A DNA stretch of 64,000 nucleotides from Pseudomonas sp. DC1.2 (GTDB taxonomy: Bacteria; Pseudomonadota; Gammaproteobacteria; Pseudomonadales; Pseudomonadaceae): the NCBI RefSeq assembly GCF_034351645.1, contig NZ_CP133782.1:5052001-5116000 (forward strand). The letters are read 5' to 3'. A model generated the notes under the pieces. That model did not search any database. It was not told where the DNA came from and saw nothing but the letters and a program-made list of their open reading frames with translations. This document shows positions 1-8,016 of this stretch, one piece after another (positions within the stretch are counted from its first letter, which is position 1; each line of letters opens with the position of its first letter). The position numbers and the translations under genes were made by a program.

Positions 1-2193
1 AACGGACAAGTGTTCACCGGTCTTATCTCCGCCGAGCCGTTTGATCTTGATACGACGCCTGCGCTGGTCGTCGTGGTACGCGACATCAGTCAACTCAAGG
101 AAACCCAGAAGCAACTGCAAACCTCCGAAGAGAAGTTCGCCAAAGCCTTTCACGCGTCCCCCGATGGTCTACTACTGTCCCGACAAAGCGACGGCCTGCT
201 GATTGAAGTCAACGAAGGCTTCAGCCGCATTACTGGCTTTAATAGCGCTATTTCCCTGGAGCGCTCGGTCCTCGACCTGGGCATCTGGGTCAACCTGAAC
301 GAACGTAAGCAGATGCTGGACTTGCTGCAACGAGATGGTTTCGTTCGCGACTTCACTTGCCATATTCGCCGCAGTGACGGGCAGATACGACTGTGCGAAG
401 TGTCCAGCCGTCCGCTGCCCATCGGTGATGAAGACTGCATGTTGACCATTGCCAGGGACATCACCGAGCGGCATCTGATGCAGGAAAAACTACAACAGGC
501 TGCCACAGTGTTCGAGAGCACCGCCGAGGGAGTGTTGATTACCGATACACAGCAGCACATCAGCGCGGTCAATCGCGCGTTTACTGAAATCACCGGCTAC
601 AGCGAGAGCGAAGCACTAGGCCACACCCCTCGCCTGCTCGCCTCGGGGCTGCATGACAGCGCATTCTATGCGGCCATGTGGCATCAACTAACCGCCGAAG
701 GTCATTGGCAGGGCGAGATTTCCAACCGACGCAAGAACGGCGAGCTTTACCCCAGCTGGTTGACCATCAGCGCCGTGCGCAATCGAGACAAGCTCATCAC
801 CCATTTTGTCGCGGTGTTCGCCGACATCTCAAGCCTCAAACACGCCCAGGCCAAGCTCGATTATCAGGCCCACCACGACCCCCTCACCGGCCTGCCGAAC
901 CGCACACTGTTCGAGAGCCGATTGCTGGTCGCGCTGAATAGTCAGCAGGAAAACGGCGGTCAGGGCGCAGTGTTGTTCCTCGACCTGGACCGCTTCAAAC
1001 ACATTAACGACAGCCTCGGCCATCCGGTCGGCGACCTGCTGCTCAAGGGCATCGCCGTTCGCCTCAAGGAGCAACTGCGCGACATTGATACCGTGGCGCG
1101 CTTGGGCGGCGATGAATTCATCATCCTGCTTCCGGGCCTTCAACAACCCAGCGACGCCGACCACATTGCCAACAAATTGCTTCATTGCTTCGCCGCGCCA
1201 TTCCAGGCGGGTGTGCATGAGTTTTTCATCAGTGCCAGCATCGGTACCAGCCTCTACCCGCAGGACGGTGGCGACGTCGCCACACTGGTCAAGAACGCAG
1301 ACGCGGCGATGTACCGCTCCAAGGCCAAGGGCCGCAACCGCGTCGAAAGCTACACCCGCGACCTCACCGCGCAGGCCAGCGAGCGCGTGGCGCTGGAACA
1401 CGAACTGAGGCGCGCCATTGAGCGTAATGAGCTGTTTCTGTACTACCAACCTAAAATCAGCCTGGAAGACCACCGCCTCGTCGGTGCCGAAGCGCTTCTT
1501 CGCTGGCATCACCCGACCTTTGGTGACGTGCCGCCAGAACATTTCATTCCGCTCGCTGAAGAGAACGGCATGATCCTGCAAATCGGCGACTGGGTACTCG
1601 AAACTGCCTGCCGACAAATGTACGAATGGAACCGACTCTACGACAGCCCAGGACCACTGTCGGTCAACCTTGCCGGCGCGCAACTGCGCCAACCGAACCT
1701 GCTAAGTCGTATCGAACATCTGCTCAAGGACAACCGCCTGCGGCCGGATTTTCTGCAACTGGAAATTACCGAAAACTTCATCATGAGCCAGGCGGAAGAA
1801 GCGCTTTCGGTATTGCACCAACTCAAACACTTGGGCGTGCAGCTAGCCATCGATGACTTCGGTACCGGCTACTCGTCGCTGAGCTACCTTAAACGCTTGC
1901 CGCTCGACATCCTCAAGATCGACCAGTCCTTCGTCCGCGGCCTGCCGGACGACCCCCACGACGCAGCAATCGTGCGAGCCATCATCGCCCTGGGCCGAAG
2001 CATGCAATTCACCGTCATAGCCGAGGGTGTAGAAACCCTCGCGCAGCAGCAATTCCTCGCCGCCGAAGGCTGCGAACAGATTCAAGGCTACATCGTCAGC
2101 CTGCCCTTACCGCCTGACGAATTCGCCGCGACGTTTCTTCGTATAACCGTTTCAGATTTTTCGGATAGCACAGCGGAGAAACCGTCGCTATAA
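1..2193 (+). CDS. PAS-GGDEF-EAL cyclic-di-GMP signalling protein (5' truncated by window edge)
   Basis: This is the C-terminal ~730 residues of a multidomain sensor protein for cyclic-di-GMP turnover. The frame is open to position 1, and the first residues look like the end of a PAS/PAC domain (VVRDIS), so the true start lies upstream. Two further PAS domains follow (about residues 40-155 and 160-280), then a GGDEF domain with an intact signature (ARLGGDEFIILL) and an EAL domain with EALLRWHHP and DDFGTGYSSL. Both catalytic signatures look complete, so either cyclase or phosphodiesterase activity is possible. In proteins of this architecture the EAL activity often dominates, but that is inference. 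It ends 15 bp before the tRNA gene and belongs to the host chromosome, left of the island. Confidence 0.9.
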   Translation, partial: NGQVFTGLISAEPFDLDTTPALVVVVRDISQLKETQKQLQTSEEKFAKAFHASPDGLLLSRQSDGLLIEVNEGFSRITGFNSAISLERSVLDLGIWVNLNERKQMLDLLQRDGFVRDFTCHIRRSDGQIRLCEVSSRPLPIGDEDCMLTIARDITERHLMQEKLQQAATVFESTAEGVLITDTQQHISAVNRAFTEITGYSESEALGHTPRLLASGLHDSAFYAAMWHQLTAEGHWQGEISNRRKNGELYPSWLTISAVRNRDKLITHFVAVFADISSLKHAQAKLDYQAHHDPLTGLPNRTLFESRLLVALNSQQENGGQGAVLFLDLDRFKHINDSLGHPVGDLLLKGIAVRLKEQLRDIDTVARLGGDEFIILLPGLQQPSDADHIANKLLHCFAAPFQAGVHEFFISASIGTSLYPQDGGDVATLVKNADAAMYRSKAKGRNRVESYTRDLTAQASERVALEHELRRAIERNELFLYYQPKISLEDHRLVGAEALLRWHHPTFGDVPPEHFIPLAEENGMILQIGDWVLETACRQMYEWNRLYDSPGPLSVNLAGAQLRQPNLLSRIEHLLKDNRLRPDFLQLEITENFIMSQAEEALSVLHQLKHLGVQLAIDDFGTGYSSLSYLKRLPLDILKIDQSFVRGLPDDPHDAAIVRAIIALGRSMQFTVIAEGVETLAQQQFLAAEGCEQIQGYIVSLPLPPDEFAATFLRITVSDFSDSTAEKPSL

Positions 2194-2208
2194 TCCGCGG
2201 CCTACTGA

Positions 2209-2285
2209 GGGCCTATAGCTCAGTTGGTTAGAGCAGGGGACTCATAATCCTTTGGTCCACGGTTCAAGTCCGTGTGGGCCCACCA
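2209..2285 (+). tRNA. tRNA with CAT anticodon (tRNA-Ile2 or tRNA-Met), 3' half supplied by the island
   Basis: A 77-nt cloverleaf with encoded CCA. The acceptor stem GGGCCTA pairs with TGGGCCC (one G-T wobble), the T arm is CACGG/CCGTG, and the anticodon CAT is at 2243-2245. The anticodon stem and the TTGGTC variable region resemble the lysidine-modified tRNA-Ile2 (ileX type) more than elongator tRNA-Met; this assignment is inference. The 3' strand of the anticodon stem is TCCTT, giving two G-T pairs with GGGGA. The displaced original 3' half at 21012-21057 has TCCCT, which pairs better. The gene is therefore a host 5' half joined to an island 3' half, as expected for tyrosine-recombinase integration at a tRNA. 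Confidence 0.92.
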
Positions 2286-2325
2286 ACTCCAAAGCCGCGC
2301 ATTGCGCGGCTTTCGCGTTTCTGGC
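2240..2325 (+). other. attL: left attachment repeat of the genomic island
   Basis: The segment from ACTCATAATCC in the tRNA anticodon loop through the tRNA end and its terminator hairpin is repeated, with scattered mismatches, at 21012-21097. The only long exact core is ACTCATAATCC. The repeats bracket the integrase gene and all the accessory genes, and mark the ends of the island. Confidence 0.85.
2291..2313 (+). terminator. Rho-independent terminator after the tRNA
   Basis: The stem AAAGCCGCGC/GCGCGGCTTT lies just after the tRNA CCA end. A near-identical hairpin follows the displaced tRNA half at 21063-21085, so it was carried in together with the tRNA 3' end. Confidence 0.8.
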
Positions 2326-2410
2326 TGGTCCATCGCAGATACAGTCTTATGGTCCAAGGGTACAATTTAGGTACAGTGCTGGTTCGCCAGCCGCCTAGGA
2401 GCACCCTCTC

Positions 2411-3466
2411 ATGGCAACTCTCGTCAAAACTCCTTCCGGCACCTGGAAGGCGCTCATTCGTAAAAATGGCTGGCCCACTGTCGCCAAAACCTTCCGCACA
2501 AAGCGTGATGCGGAGGACTGGTCGAGGCGTACCGAAGAAGAAATGGTGCGTGGCGTGTACATCCGGCGTAGCGGCTCGGAGAAAATGACGCTAGAGGCTG
2601 CACTCAAGCGCTACCTGAGCGACATAACCCCCACCAAGAAGCCCACCACTCAGCGTGGCGAAACCTCGAAAGCCAAGAAACTCATCGAGCACCTGGGTAA
2701 ATACTCACTGGCTGCCCTCTCCGCTGAAATCATCGCCGGCTATCGTGACAAGCGCCTGAACGAACCCAGCCGTGGTGGGACCATCAGCAACAACACCGTG
2801 CGCCTCGAACTGGCCTTATTGAGCCACCTGTACACGGTAGCAATTCAGGAGTGGGGTTTGGGTCTGACGTTCAATCCAGTGCTGAACATCCGTAAGCCAA
2901 GCCCTGGGGATGGTCGTGACCGAAGGTTATCGCCGGAGGAAGAACGCCTTCTGCTCGCGGCAGTGAATCGACACAGCAACCCTATGCTGGGCTGGATTGT
3001 TTGCATCGCTCTGGAAACGGGCATGCGCTCGTCTGAGATCTCATCCCTACGACGACCCCAAGTGGATCTGGCAAAGCGTGTCATACGTCTCTCAGACACG
3101 AAGAACGACGGCTCCCGAACCGTTCCACTGAGCAAGCGCGCTACTGAGGTGTTCAAAGCTGCGATGGACAACCCGGTGCGACCAATCGACTGCAACTTGG
3201 TGTTTTTCGGTGAGCCCGGGAAGGACAAGAAACGTCGACCTTATACCTTCACGAAAATTTGGGGACAGCTGAAGAAAAAGCTCAATCTGCCTGACTTCAG
3301 GTTTCACGACCTGCGCCATGAAGCAGTGAGTCGGCTTGTCGAAGGCGGATTATCTGACCAAGAGGTTTCAGCCATCAGTGGTCATAAGTCGATGCAGATG
3401 CTGAAGCGATACACCCACCTTCGAGCTGAAGATCTGGTGGATAAACTGGACAAAATCTCAAAATGA
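2411..3466 (+). CDS. Island integrase, tyrosine recombinase family
   Basis: A site-specific recombinase of 351 residues that would integrate and excise the island at the neighbouring tRNA. The N-terminal ~50 residues look like an arm-site-binding domain, followed by a core-binding SAM-like domain (about 60-150) and a catalytic domain. Visible catalytic elements are the first arginine in ETGMRSSEISSL, the HDLRHEAVSRL box, the GH of the ISGHKS segment and the terminal tyrosine in KRYTHL. The full R-H-R-H-Y set appears intact. It lies 125 bp past the tRNA and points away from it, the usual arrangement for tRNA-borne islands. The ATG start follows an AGGAG-like sequence at about 2397-2401. Confidence 0.93.
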   Translation: MATLVKTPSGTWKALIRKNGWPTVAKTFRTKRDAEDWSRRTEEEMVRGVYIRRSGSEKMTLEAALKRYLSDITPTKKPTTQRGETSKAKKLIEHLGKYSLAALSAEIIAGYRDKRLNEPSRGGTISNNTVRLELALLSHLYTVAIQEWGLGLTFNPVLNIRKPSPGDGRDRRLSPEEERLLLAAVNRHSNPMLGWIVCIALETGMRSSEISSLRRPQVDLAKRVIRLSDTKNDGSRTVPLSKRATEVFKAAMDNPVRPIDCNLVFFGEPGKDKKRRPYTFTKIWGQLKKKLNLPDFRFHDLRHEAVSRLVEGGLSDQEVSAISGHKSMQMLKRYTHLRAEDLVDKLDKISK

Positions 3467-3743
3467 CTAAGTTTTTATAAAAAATCGTGAAAAAATGCGG
3501 CTATTTTTATAGTCGCATCATCGAAAACTAACAAACACTAGCAAACCCCCGATATATATAGGCGCTATCAGACACCCTCCATTTAACTCCAAAACCAATA
3601 CAGCCAACCCAAGACTACCAAGACGTACAAAACAGCCAACCAAGATACTATATATTGGTAATTTCGGCGCATCAGCCAGTTTGACAATACGCCAATACCC
3701 CTCAAGAATTCGCAGACCTTCTCCAAACACTGCGAGCTTACAC
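3467..3743. other. AT-rich non-coding region downstream of the integrase
   Basis: About 277 bases without a convincing gene. It is clearly richer in A and T than the chromosome. It has short repeats of the type AACAAACACTAGCAAAC and a TATATATA stretch near 3552. It could hold the promoter of the following DNA-binding gene or excision-control sites. A long frame on the minus strand overlaps the next gene antisense and shows no recognisable domain. Confidence 0.4.
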
Positions 3744-3986
3744 ATGACAACTGAAGAGTATCTACTCAACCGTTTCGGCCCCTTAATGAGCATTCCAGAC
3801 ATTGCCACTCTACTAGGGCGCTCTCCTGATGGAGTAAGGGTCTCTCTGTATTCAGACACCGACATTTCCCGAAAGCTCAAACCGGCAATGATCCGGATCG
3901 GCCGCCGCGTATATTTTAGGACAATGCAGATCAATGACGCGTTAAATTTAGATATTGAGGTGAGTCCTCAGGACAGATTGCAATGA
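3744..3986 (+). CDS. Small DNA-binding protein, excisionase/HTH-like
   Basis: An 80-residue protein from the ATG at 3744. It has the layout of a MerR/AlpA/excisionase-type winged helix: a helix around MSIPDIATLLGRSPDGVRVSL, then a basic segment with IRIGRRVYF, a pattern seen where such proteins contact DNA. Its place after the integrase fits a recombination directionality factor or a regulator of the island. It overlaps the next gene by 4 bases (ATGA), so the two are probably translated together. An earlier in-frame start at 3681 has no good ribosome site. The specific role is inference. Confidence 0.6.
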   Translation: MTTEEYLLNRFGPLMSIPDIATLLGRSPDGVRVSLYSDTDISRKLKPAMIRIGRRVYFRTMQINDALNLDIEVSPQDRLQ

Positions 3987-4753
3987 GCTACAAAGCCTAC
4001 GACTGGGTCTGGACGCACGAGTTCGGTTCTCCGACCGCAAAGCTTGTAATGATGGCATTAGCCAAACATGCAGACGAAAAGGGAAAAAGCTGGCCAAAAG
4101 TGCAAACCCTCGCAAAGTTCTGCGGCATTTCCTCCAGAACAGTGCAACGTCAAATTAAGGAATTTGAGCGGGCAGGCCTATTAACCATCCAAAAAGAATA
4201 TCGTGACGATGGCGGTCAGACGACGAATAGATACTTCATAAACCTTCCGTCCGCAAAAGCCTTAGACCCCACTGACAAAGCTGTCACAGGGGGGATGACA
4301 TCTACGACACCCCTGCCCCAGACAGCATTGTGTCGCGGGGGGAATGACACAGCGATGACATACCAAGAACTACCAACCGAACAAAAAAAAGAAATACTAC
4401 AAACAACAGAGGATACCCTCCGCTATCCCACGAAGCTGAAAGCCAGTGATAGCGTATGGATCGTCAAGCTTTTGCAGGACATACCAAAGGAGGACGCTCA
4501 GTTGCTCCTTGACGAGCTTGCAGCCGCACTGAATGCTGAGAGAATCAAAGGCCCATCCTCAAGATGGTTTTACGGGCTCCTTCAAAACTACTACAAAGGA
4601 AATTTCTGCCCGTTGGCTAAGCCGAGTAAACCGAAGCTAAATTCTAATAGCCCTACTATTGAGACCAGCAACGGACTAAACGTCCGAAGTGAAATTGGGG
4701 CTAACACCCTGACCGGGTTAAAAAGGCAAATCCGAAACAAGTCTTTACTTTAG
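3983..4753 (+). CDS. Helix-turn-helix protein, replication-initiator/phage O-like
   Basis: A 256-residue protein. Residues ~5-90 form a winged-helix domain of the type found in phage replication O-like and plasmid replication proteins: YDWVWTHEF, LAKHADEKGKSWPK, then SSRTVQRQIKEFERAGLL. The middle is low in complexity, with a run of polar residues around 125-145 (EQKKEILQTTED). The rest is helical with no known motif. Overlap with the preceding gene suggests one transcription unit. Such proteins on integrative elements often support replication or control of excision, which would help retention during transfer. No enzymatic motif is visible. Confidence 0.6.
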   Translation: MSYKAYDWVWTHEFGSPTAKLVMMALAKHADEKGKSWPKVQTLAKFCGISSRTVQRQIKEFERAGLLTIQKEYRDDGGQTTNRYFINLPSAKALDPTDKAVTGGMTSTTPLPQTALCRGGNDTAMTYQELPTEQKKEILQTTEDTLRYPTKLKASDSVWIVKLLQDIPKEDAQLLLDELAAALNAERIKGPSSRWFYGLLQNYYKGNFCPLAKPSKPKLNSNSPTIETSNGLNVRSEIGANTLTGLKRQIRNKSLL

Positions 4754-4809
4754 TAACACTTGGCGCCCTCAGAAAACCTCATCCCACCCAATAACGCTAA
4801 GGAAATAAA

Positions 4810-5067
4810 ATGATGCCACTTCACTTTAAGCAACTTGAAAGCTATTGCGACAGCTTGGACAGAACAGGTGACATACAAGTTATCCTACGAGCACACTACA
4901 AGAATGGCTTTGCGCTCAGCGTATCGGACGGGGTAGTCGACCACACCGTCATCGACGAAGAAAACCGCCCATACTGGTTTAGGACAGTAGAAATGGCATT
5001 AGATGAGCTTGCAAATATCCCTTATATTTCTGACCAGATTATGATTGATCGAAAGTTTTGGTCTTGA
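4810..5067 (+). CDS. Hypothetical protein, 85 residues
   Basis: A small acidic protein preceded by a good ribosome site (AAGGAA, 8 bases before the ATG). No recognised domain. It contains aromatic residues spread through a likely alpha/beta fold (RAHYKNGFAL, YWFRTVEMALDEL). Base composition matches the preceding island genes. It may be co-transcribed with them. Confidence 0.5.
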   Translation: MMPLHFKQLESYCDSLDRTGDIQVILRAHYKNGFALSVSDGVVDHTVIDEENRPYWFRTVEMALDELANIPYISDQIMIDRKFWS

Positions 5068-5125
5068 TTACATAAATGAAGCAATCAAATACTGAGCGCA
5101 GCTAATTTATACCCTAAGAATGCTT

Positions 5126-5218
5126 CTGCGTACTGGGTGCTGGGGCTGAAAAGAAAGTCCCTGACAGGTGGGAATAGTAGCTCGATAGAAAGAGCCACCG
5201 GACAAGCAGCGGAAAGAC
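5126..5218 (+). repeat. ~90-bp direct repeat, copy 1, upstream of virB5
   Basis: The segment from GCGTACTGG to GGAAAGAC recurs at 5252-5338. The best-matching stretch is around AGTAGCTCGATA. Not protein-coding in any convincing frame. It lies in the leader/promoter region of the conjugation gene module. Confidence 0.65.
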
Positions 5219-5251
5219 GCGCCGTATAGACCACATCCCAAGAGCGCCGCA

Positions 5252-5338
5252 AAGGCGTACTGGATACGGGCCTTAAACAAGCCCTGACTGGCGGGAACAG
5301 TAGCTCGATAAAAAGAGTCGCCGGACAGCTGGAAAGAC
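5252..5338 (+). repeat. ~90-bp direct repeat, copy 2, upstream of virB5
   Basis: Second copy of the repeat at 5126-5218, ending 38 bases before the virB5 start codon. Shared blocks include GCGTACTGG, CCCTGAC, AGTAGCTCGATA and GGAAAGAC. A regulatory or processed-leader role is possible. Confidence 0.65.
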
Positions 5339-5376
5339 AGCTCTGCGTTCGCCCCAACCCGATTAGGAGCGACAAC

Positions 5377-6126
5377 ATGATTTTTCACCTGAGATCTTTC
5401 GCCATCATCAGCGCACTCACCGTACCAATATCTGCGCAGGCCCAAATCCCGGTAACCATCACCAGCGACATACCCGCAACATTGAACCAAGTACAAACGA
5501 TGGCTCAATGGACGCAGCAAATTTCCGGGATGAAACAGCAATACGACCAGATGCAAACGGATTATCAGCAGATGGTTCGCCAATATGAATCGACCACGGG
5601 CTCTCGTGATCTCGGCCAGATAATGAATGACCCCAAGCTGAGGAACTACCTGCCAAACGACTGGCAAGACGTTTACGACAGCGTGAAAAAAAGCGGTTAT
5701 TCAGGGTTGAGCGGATCGGCCAAGAGCATCTATGAAAATAACCAAGCCTACGATGGCTGCGCTCACATCGTGAGCGAGCTCGAGCGCACTTCTTGTGAAG
5801 CGCGATCAGTGAAGGGGGCTCAGGACAAAGGATTCGCCCTGGAAGCTTACGGCGCGGCCCAAGCACGTATGGGGCAGATTGATCAGCTCATGGCCGAAAT
5901 CAACAACACTCAAGACCCCAAGGCCATCGCGGAGCTGCAAAGCCGCATTTCGATTGAACAGGCAAACATTCAGAACGAGCAAACAAAGCTTCAGATGTAC
6001 GGCATGGTCGCCGCCGCTGAAGACAGCCTACAGCAGCAACGGCAATCCGAACTCAATGCAAAGAGCAATGCACGTCGTGGATGGGTTCGTCCTCAGACGG
6101 TCCAGCTCACCAGCCGTGGAGAGTAG
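5377..6126 (+). CDS. virB5: VirB5/TrbJ-like type IV secretion minor pilin
   Basis: A 249-residue secreted protein of the P-type conjugation family, which forms the pilus tip and helps contact the recipient. The N-terminus is a signal peptide (hydrophobic stretch then AQAQ). The rest is mostly helical and glutamine-rich (QWTQQISGMKQQYDQM, then a second helical region around 165-225), as in VirB5/TraC proteins. The start follows AGGAG with a 7-base spacer. It begins a tight operon with a membrane protein, EexN and VirB6. None of the other VirB genes are in the window, so it cannot work alone. Confidence 0.8.
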   Translation: MIFHLRSFAIISALTVPISAQAQIPVTITSDIPATLNQVQTMAQWTQQISGMKQQYDQMQTDYQQMVRQYESTTGSRDLGQIMNDPKLRNYLPNDWQDVYDSVKKSGYSGLSGSAKSIYENNQAYDGCAHIVSELERTSCEARSVKGAQDKGFALEAYGAAQARMGQIDQLMAEINNTQDPKAIAELQSRISIEQANIQNEQTKLQMYGMVAAAEDSLQQQRQSELNAKSNARRGWVRPQTVQLTSRGE

Positions 6127-6128
6127 CC

Positions 6129-6617
6129 ATGATCACCATCATCCATCTTCCTCTGATCCTAATCTGCTTCTTCATAGCATTTTCGATTCACCGATTCTGG
6201 GCCTGCGTCCGTCAAATGGGGTTCACGAAAGAGATTAATGCGCGAGCGCCGCTGATGATTCACCGAGACGTATTCGCCGCCGCGTTGGTTCTAACACCCT
6301 TCATGATCGCAATAGCCGACTGGTCCAGCCTTACCCTACCAGGGCACTCCACTCCGATTTCATCGACGCTGTCCGTATGGATATCGATTGGCCTCCTGGT
6401 AGCGAGCTTGTTCACATTGAGGGACTCCCTTGAACGTGTTGCAGGAAGCTGGGCCGGAACTCGTGAGAGCGTGCTGCGTACCGTTGCAGCACTGCGCATC
6501 ATAGACGACCTTGCCCTCATCAAAGGTTCTGGCCTGGCTGAGGTGCCTTACACGACGGTTGAGCATCAGCCCCATCAACACCGCCAGGATCGTGGCGACA
6601 ACGGAGTGGGAAAATGA
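6129..6617 (+). CDS. Inner-membrane protein of the virB5-virB6 module
   Basis: A 162-residue protein with a hydrophobic N-terminal segment (ITIIHLPLILICFFIAF) and at least two more membrane segments (around 50-65 and 80-100), then a soluble tail. Family not recognised. It starts 2 bases after virB5 and overlaps eexN by 4 bases, so it is translationally tied to the conjugation genes. Similar small membrane proteins sit between VirB5 and the exclusion lipoprotein in conjugation operons, but its function is unknown. Confidence 0.6.
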   Translation: MITIIHLPLILICFFIAFSIHRFWACVRQMGFTKEINARAPLMIHRDVFAAALVLTPFMIAIADWSSLTLPGHSTPISSTLSVWISIGLLVASLFTLRDSLERVAGSWAGTRESVLRTVAALRIIDDLALIKGSGLAEVPYTTVEHQPHQHRQDRGDNGVGK

Positions 6618-6865
6618 GGACTTTTCTAACGTTTGTATCTCTGGCTGCCGCCCTCTCGGCCTGCGGAGATTCGAATATTCATGACGTCGATTGGTATAAA
6701 AAACACGACGTCGAAAGAACATCGGTGATTTCCGGTTGTAGCAACTCCCCTGGAACCCTGGCTATTTCTCCTAACTGCGTAAACGCAAAGCAAGCAGAAA
6801 CTCAGTTGGCCAACTCACGTCGAGGCTGGCTCAACCCAGCAACGACCAAAACACAGGGGCAGTAA
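6614..6865 (+). CDS. eexN: EexN-family entry-exclusion lipoprotein
   Basis: An 83-residue lipoprotein. The signal peptide ends in a lipobox (LSAC, cysteine at residue 17). The mature part has the EexN pattern: DVDWYKKHDVERTSVISGC, a second conserved cysteine (PNCVNAKQAE) and a C-terminal RRGW. Entry-exclusion lipoproteins act in the recipient to block redundant conjugation by plasmids with the same transfer channel. The gene overlaps the upstream membrane-protein gene and ends 2 bases before virB6, the pore subunit thought to be linked to exclusion specificity in related systems (by analogy with TraG/Eex pairs). Its presence on an element lacking a full channel is notable. Confidence 0.8.
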   Translation: MRTFLTFVSLAAALSACGDSNIHDVDWYKKHDVERTSVISGCSNSPGTLAISPNCVNAKQAETQLANSRRGWLNPATTKTQGQ

Positions 6866-6867
6866 AA

Positions 6868-7947
6868 ATGGATAGTCCTATGCTGTTTCAGTTTCTAGGA
6901 GAAAGCATCGATTCGGGCCTTGGCTCTTTCGTCGATGCCACAGCCGGTAATGTGATCAACTCGTTCACGACGCTGGCCGTGGCCTTTGCAACGCTCTACT
7001 ACGTTTTAGTGGGCTTTATGATGATCACCGGCCGTGTAGAACAGACCGGGTCCACGTTCTTGATTTCATGCGGGAAGTTTCTGCTGATTGCAGGGTTCGC
7101 GCTCAATGTCGATAGCTACATGACCTGGGTCGCCCAGACATTGCAGGGCCTCGAAACAGGCGTCAGCTCCGCATGGGCCGGATCTAACGCAGACTACCCA
7201 CCCAAATCCATCTATGAACTCATTGACGGAGCACTGGGCAAGGGCTGGGGGATATCCGGTGATCTTTGGGAGAAAGCGGGCAATCGAGGTTGGCAGGAAA
7301 CCAACATGGCGTTCGGAGACTATTTCAACGCAGTGATCATTGCCCTCGCCACAGGAATTATCGCTATCCCGGCCGGGGGAATGATCGTCGTTGCGAAAGC
7401 GGCCCTGGTCATCATGTTGGGGATTGGCCCGATGTTCGTCATGTGCTTGATGTTCCCTGCCACGCAACGATATTTCGATTCGTGGCTCGGTCAGGTCATG
7501 ACCTACATTTTTCGAATTGCCCTGATGGCTACGGTGCTCTCACTAGCCGTCGTGATCTTCAACAACCTCGTGTCGGCGGTCGACCTAGAGAGCGATCAGA
7601 ACACCCTATTCACATCACTGCTCTTGATCGGCGCGACGGTGGTTCTGGCTCGTCTCCTGGACGAGATGAATACCGTCTCAGGGCAGTTAGCAGGCGGCAT
7701 GTCATTAGCCACCTTAACCTTTGGCCGTATGGTGGCCGGAGCCACTTCACCACTGAGAGTGGCCGGCAACGCAATAAATCGCCAATCGACAAGGCGCGAT
7801 ATGCAATCGGGCATGATGGTCACCGGGGGCAGGCTCAACCATTTGGCGGCGGGCAATACCATGTGGAACCCTGCGTATCGGCAACATGTCATGCAGAACA
7901 TGGGGAAAAACTGGGGGCCAGCCGCAGGGGGCAAAACGAGTCAGTAA
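6868..7947 (+). CDS. virB6: VirB6/TrbL-like conjugation channel protein
   Basis: A 359-residue polytopic inner-membrane protein of the VirB6/TrbL family, the central pore component of type IV secretion. Several hydrophobic segments are visible: about 30-55, 70-85, 150-210 (including IIALATGIIAIPAGGMIVVA and MLGIGPMFVMCLMF) and 230-265. A periplasmic loop rich in tryptophan lies between (about 95-145). The C-terminal ~90 residues are soluble and basic. Last gene of the virB5 operon, followed by a terminator. No VirB4, VirB11, VirB7-10 or VirD4 accompanies it. Confidence 0.85.
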   Translation: MDSPMLFQFLGESIDSGLGSFVDATAGNVINSFTTLAVAFATLYYVLVGFMMITGRVEQTGSTFLISCGKFLLIAGFALNVDSYMTWVAQTLQGLETGVSSAWAGSNADYPPKSIYELIDGALGKGWGISGDLWEKAGNRGWQETNMAFGDYFNAVIIALATGIIAIPAGGMIVVAKAALVIMLGIGPMFVMCLMFPATQRYFDSWLGQVMTYIFRIALMATVLSLAVVIFNNLVSAVDLESDQNTLFTSLLLIGATVVLARLLDEMNTVSGQLAGGMSLATLTFGRMVAGATSPLRVAGNAINRQSTRRDMQSGMMVTGGRLNHLAAGNTMWNPAYRQHVMQNMGKNWGPAAGGKTSQ

Positions 7948-7968
7948 AAGGATCAACGACAATGGATC

Positions 7969-7994
7969 GACCTCGCCTAGGCGGGGTCTTTTTT
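7969..7994 (+). terminator. Rho-independent terminator after virB6
   Basis: Stem GACCTCGCC/GGCGGGGTC (one wobble pair) followed by six T residues. It closes the virB5-virB6 operon. Confidence 0.85.
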
Positions 7995-8016
7995 ACCCGT
8001 AGCAAGGAGCAAGGCA

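Noticed and set aside
3518..3934. Minus-strand frame of 138 codons after the integrase
   Set aside because: It overlaps the HTH gene antisense, lacks a ribosome site and shows no domain.
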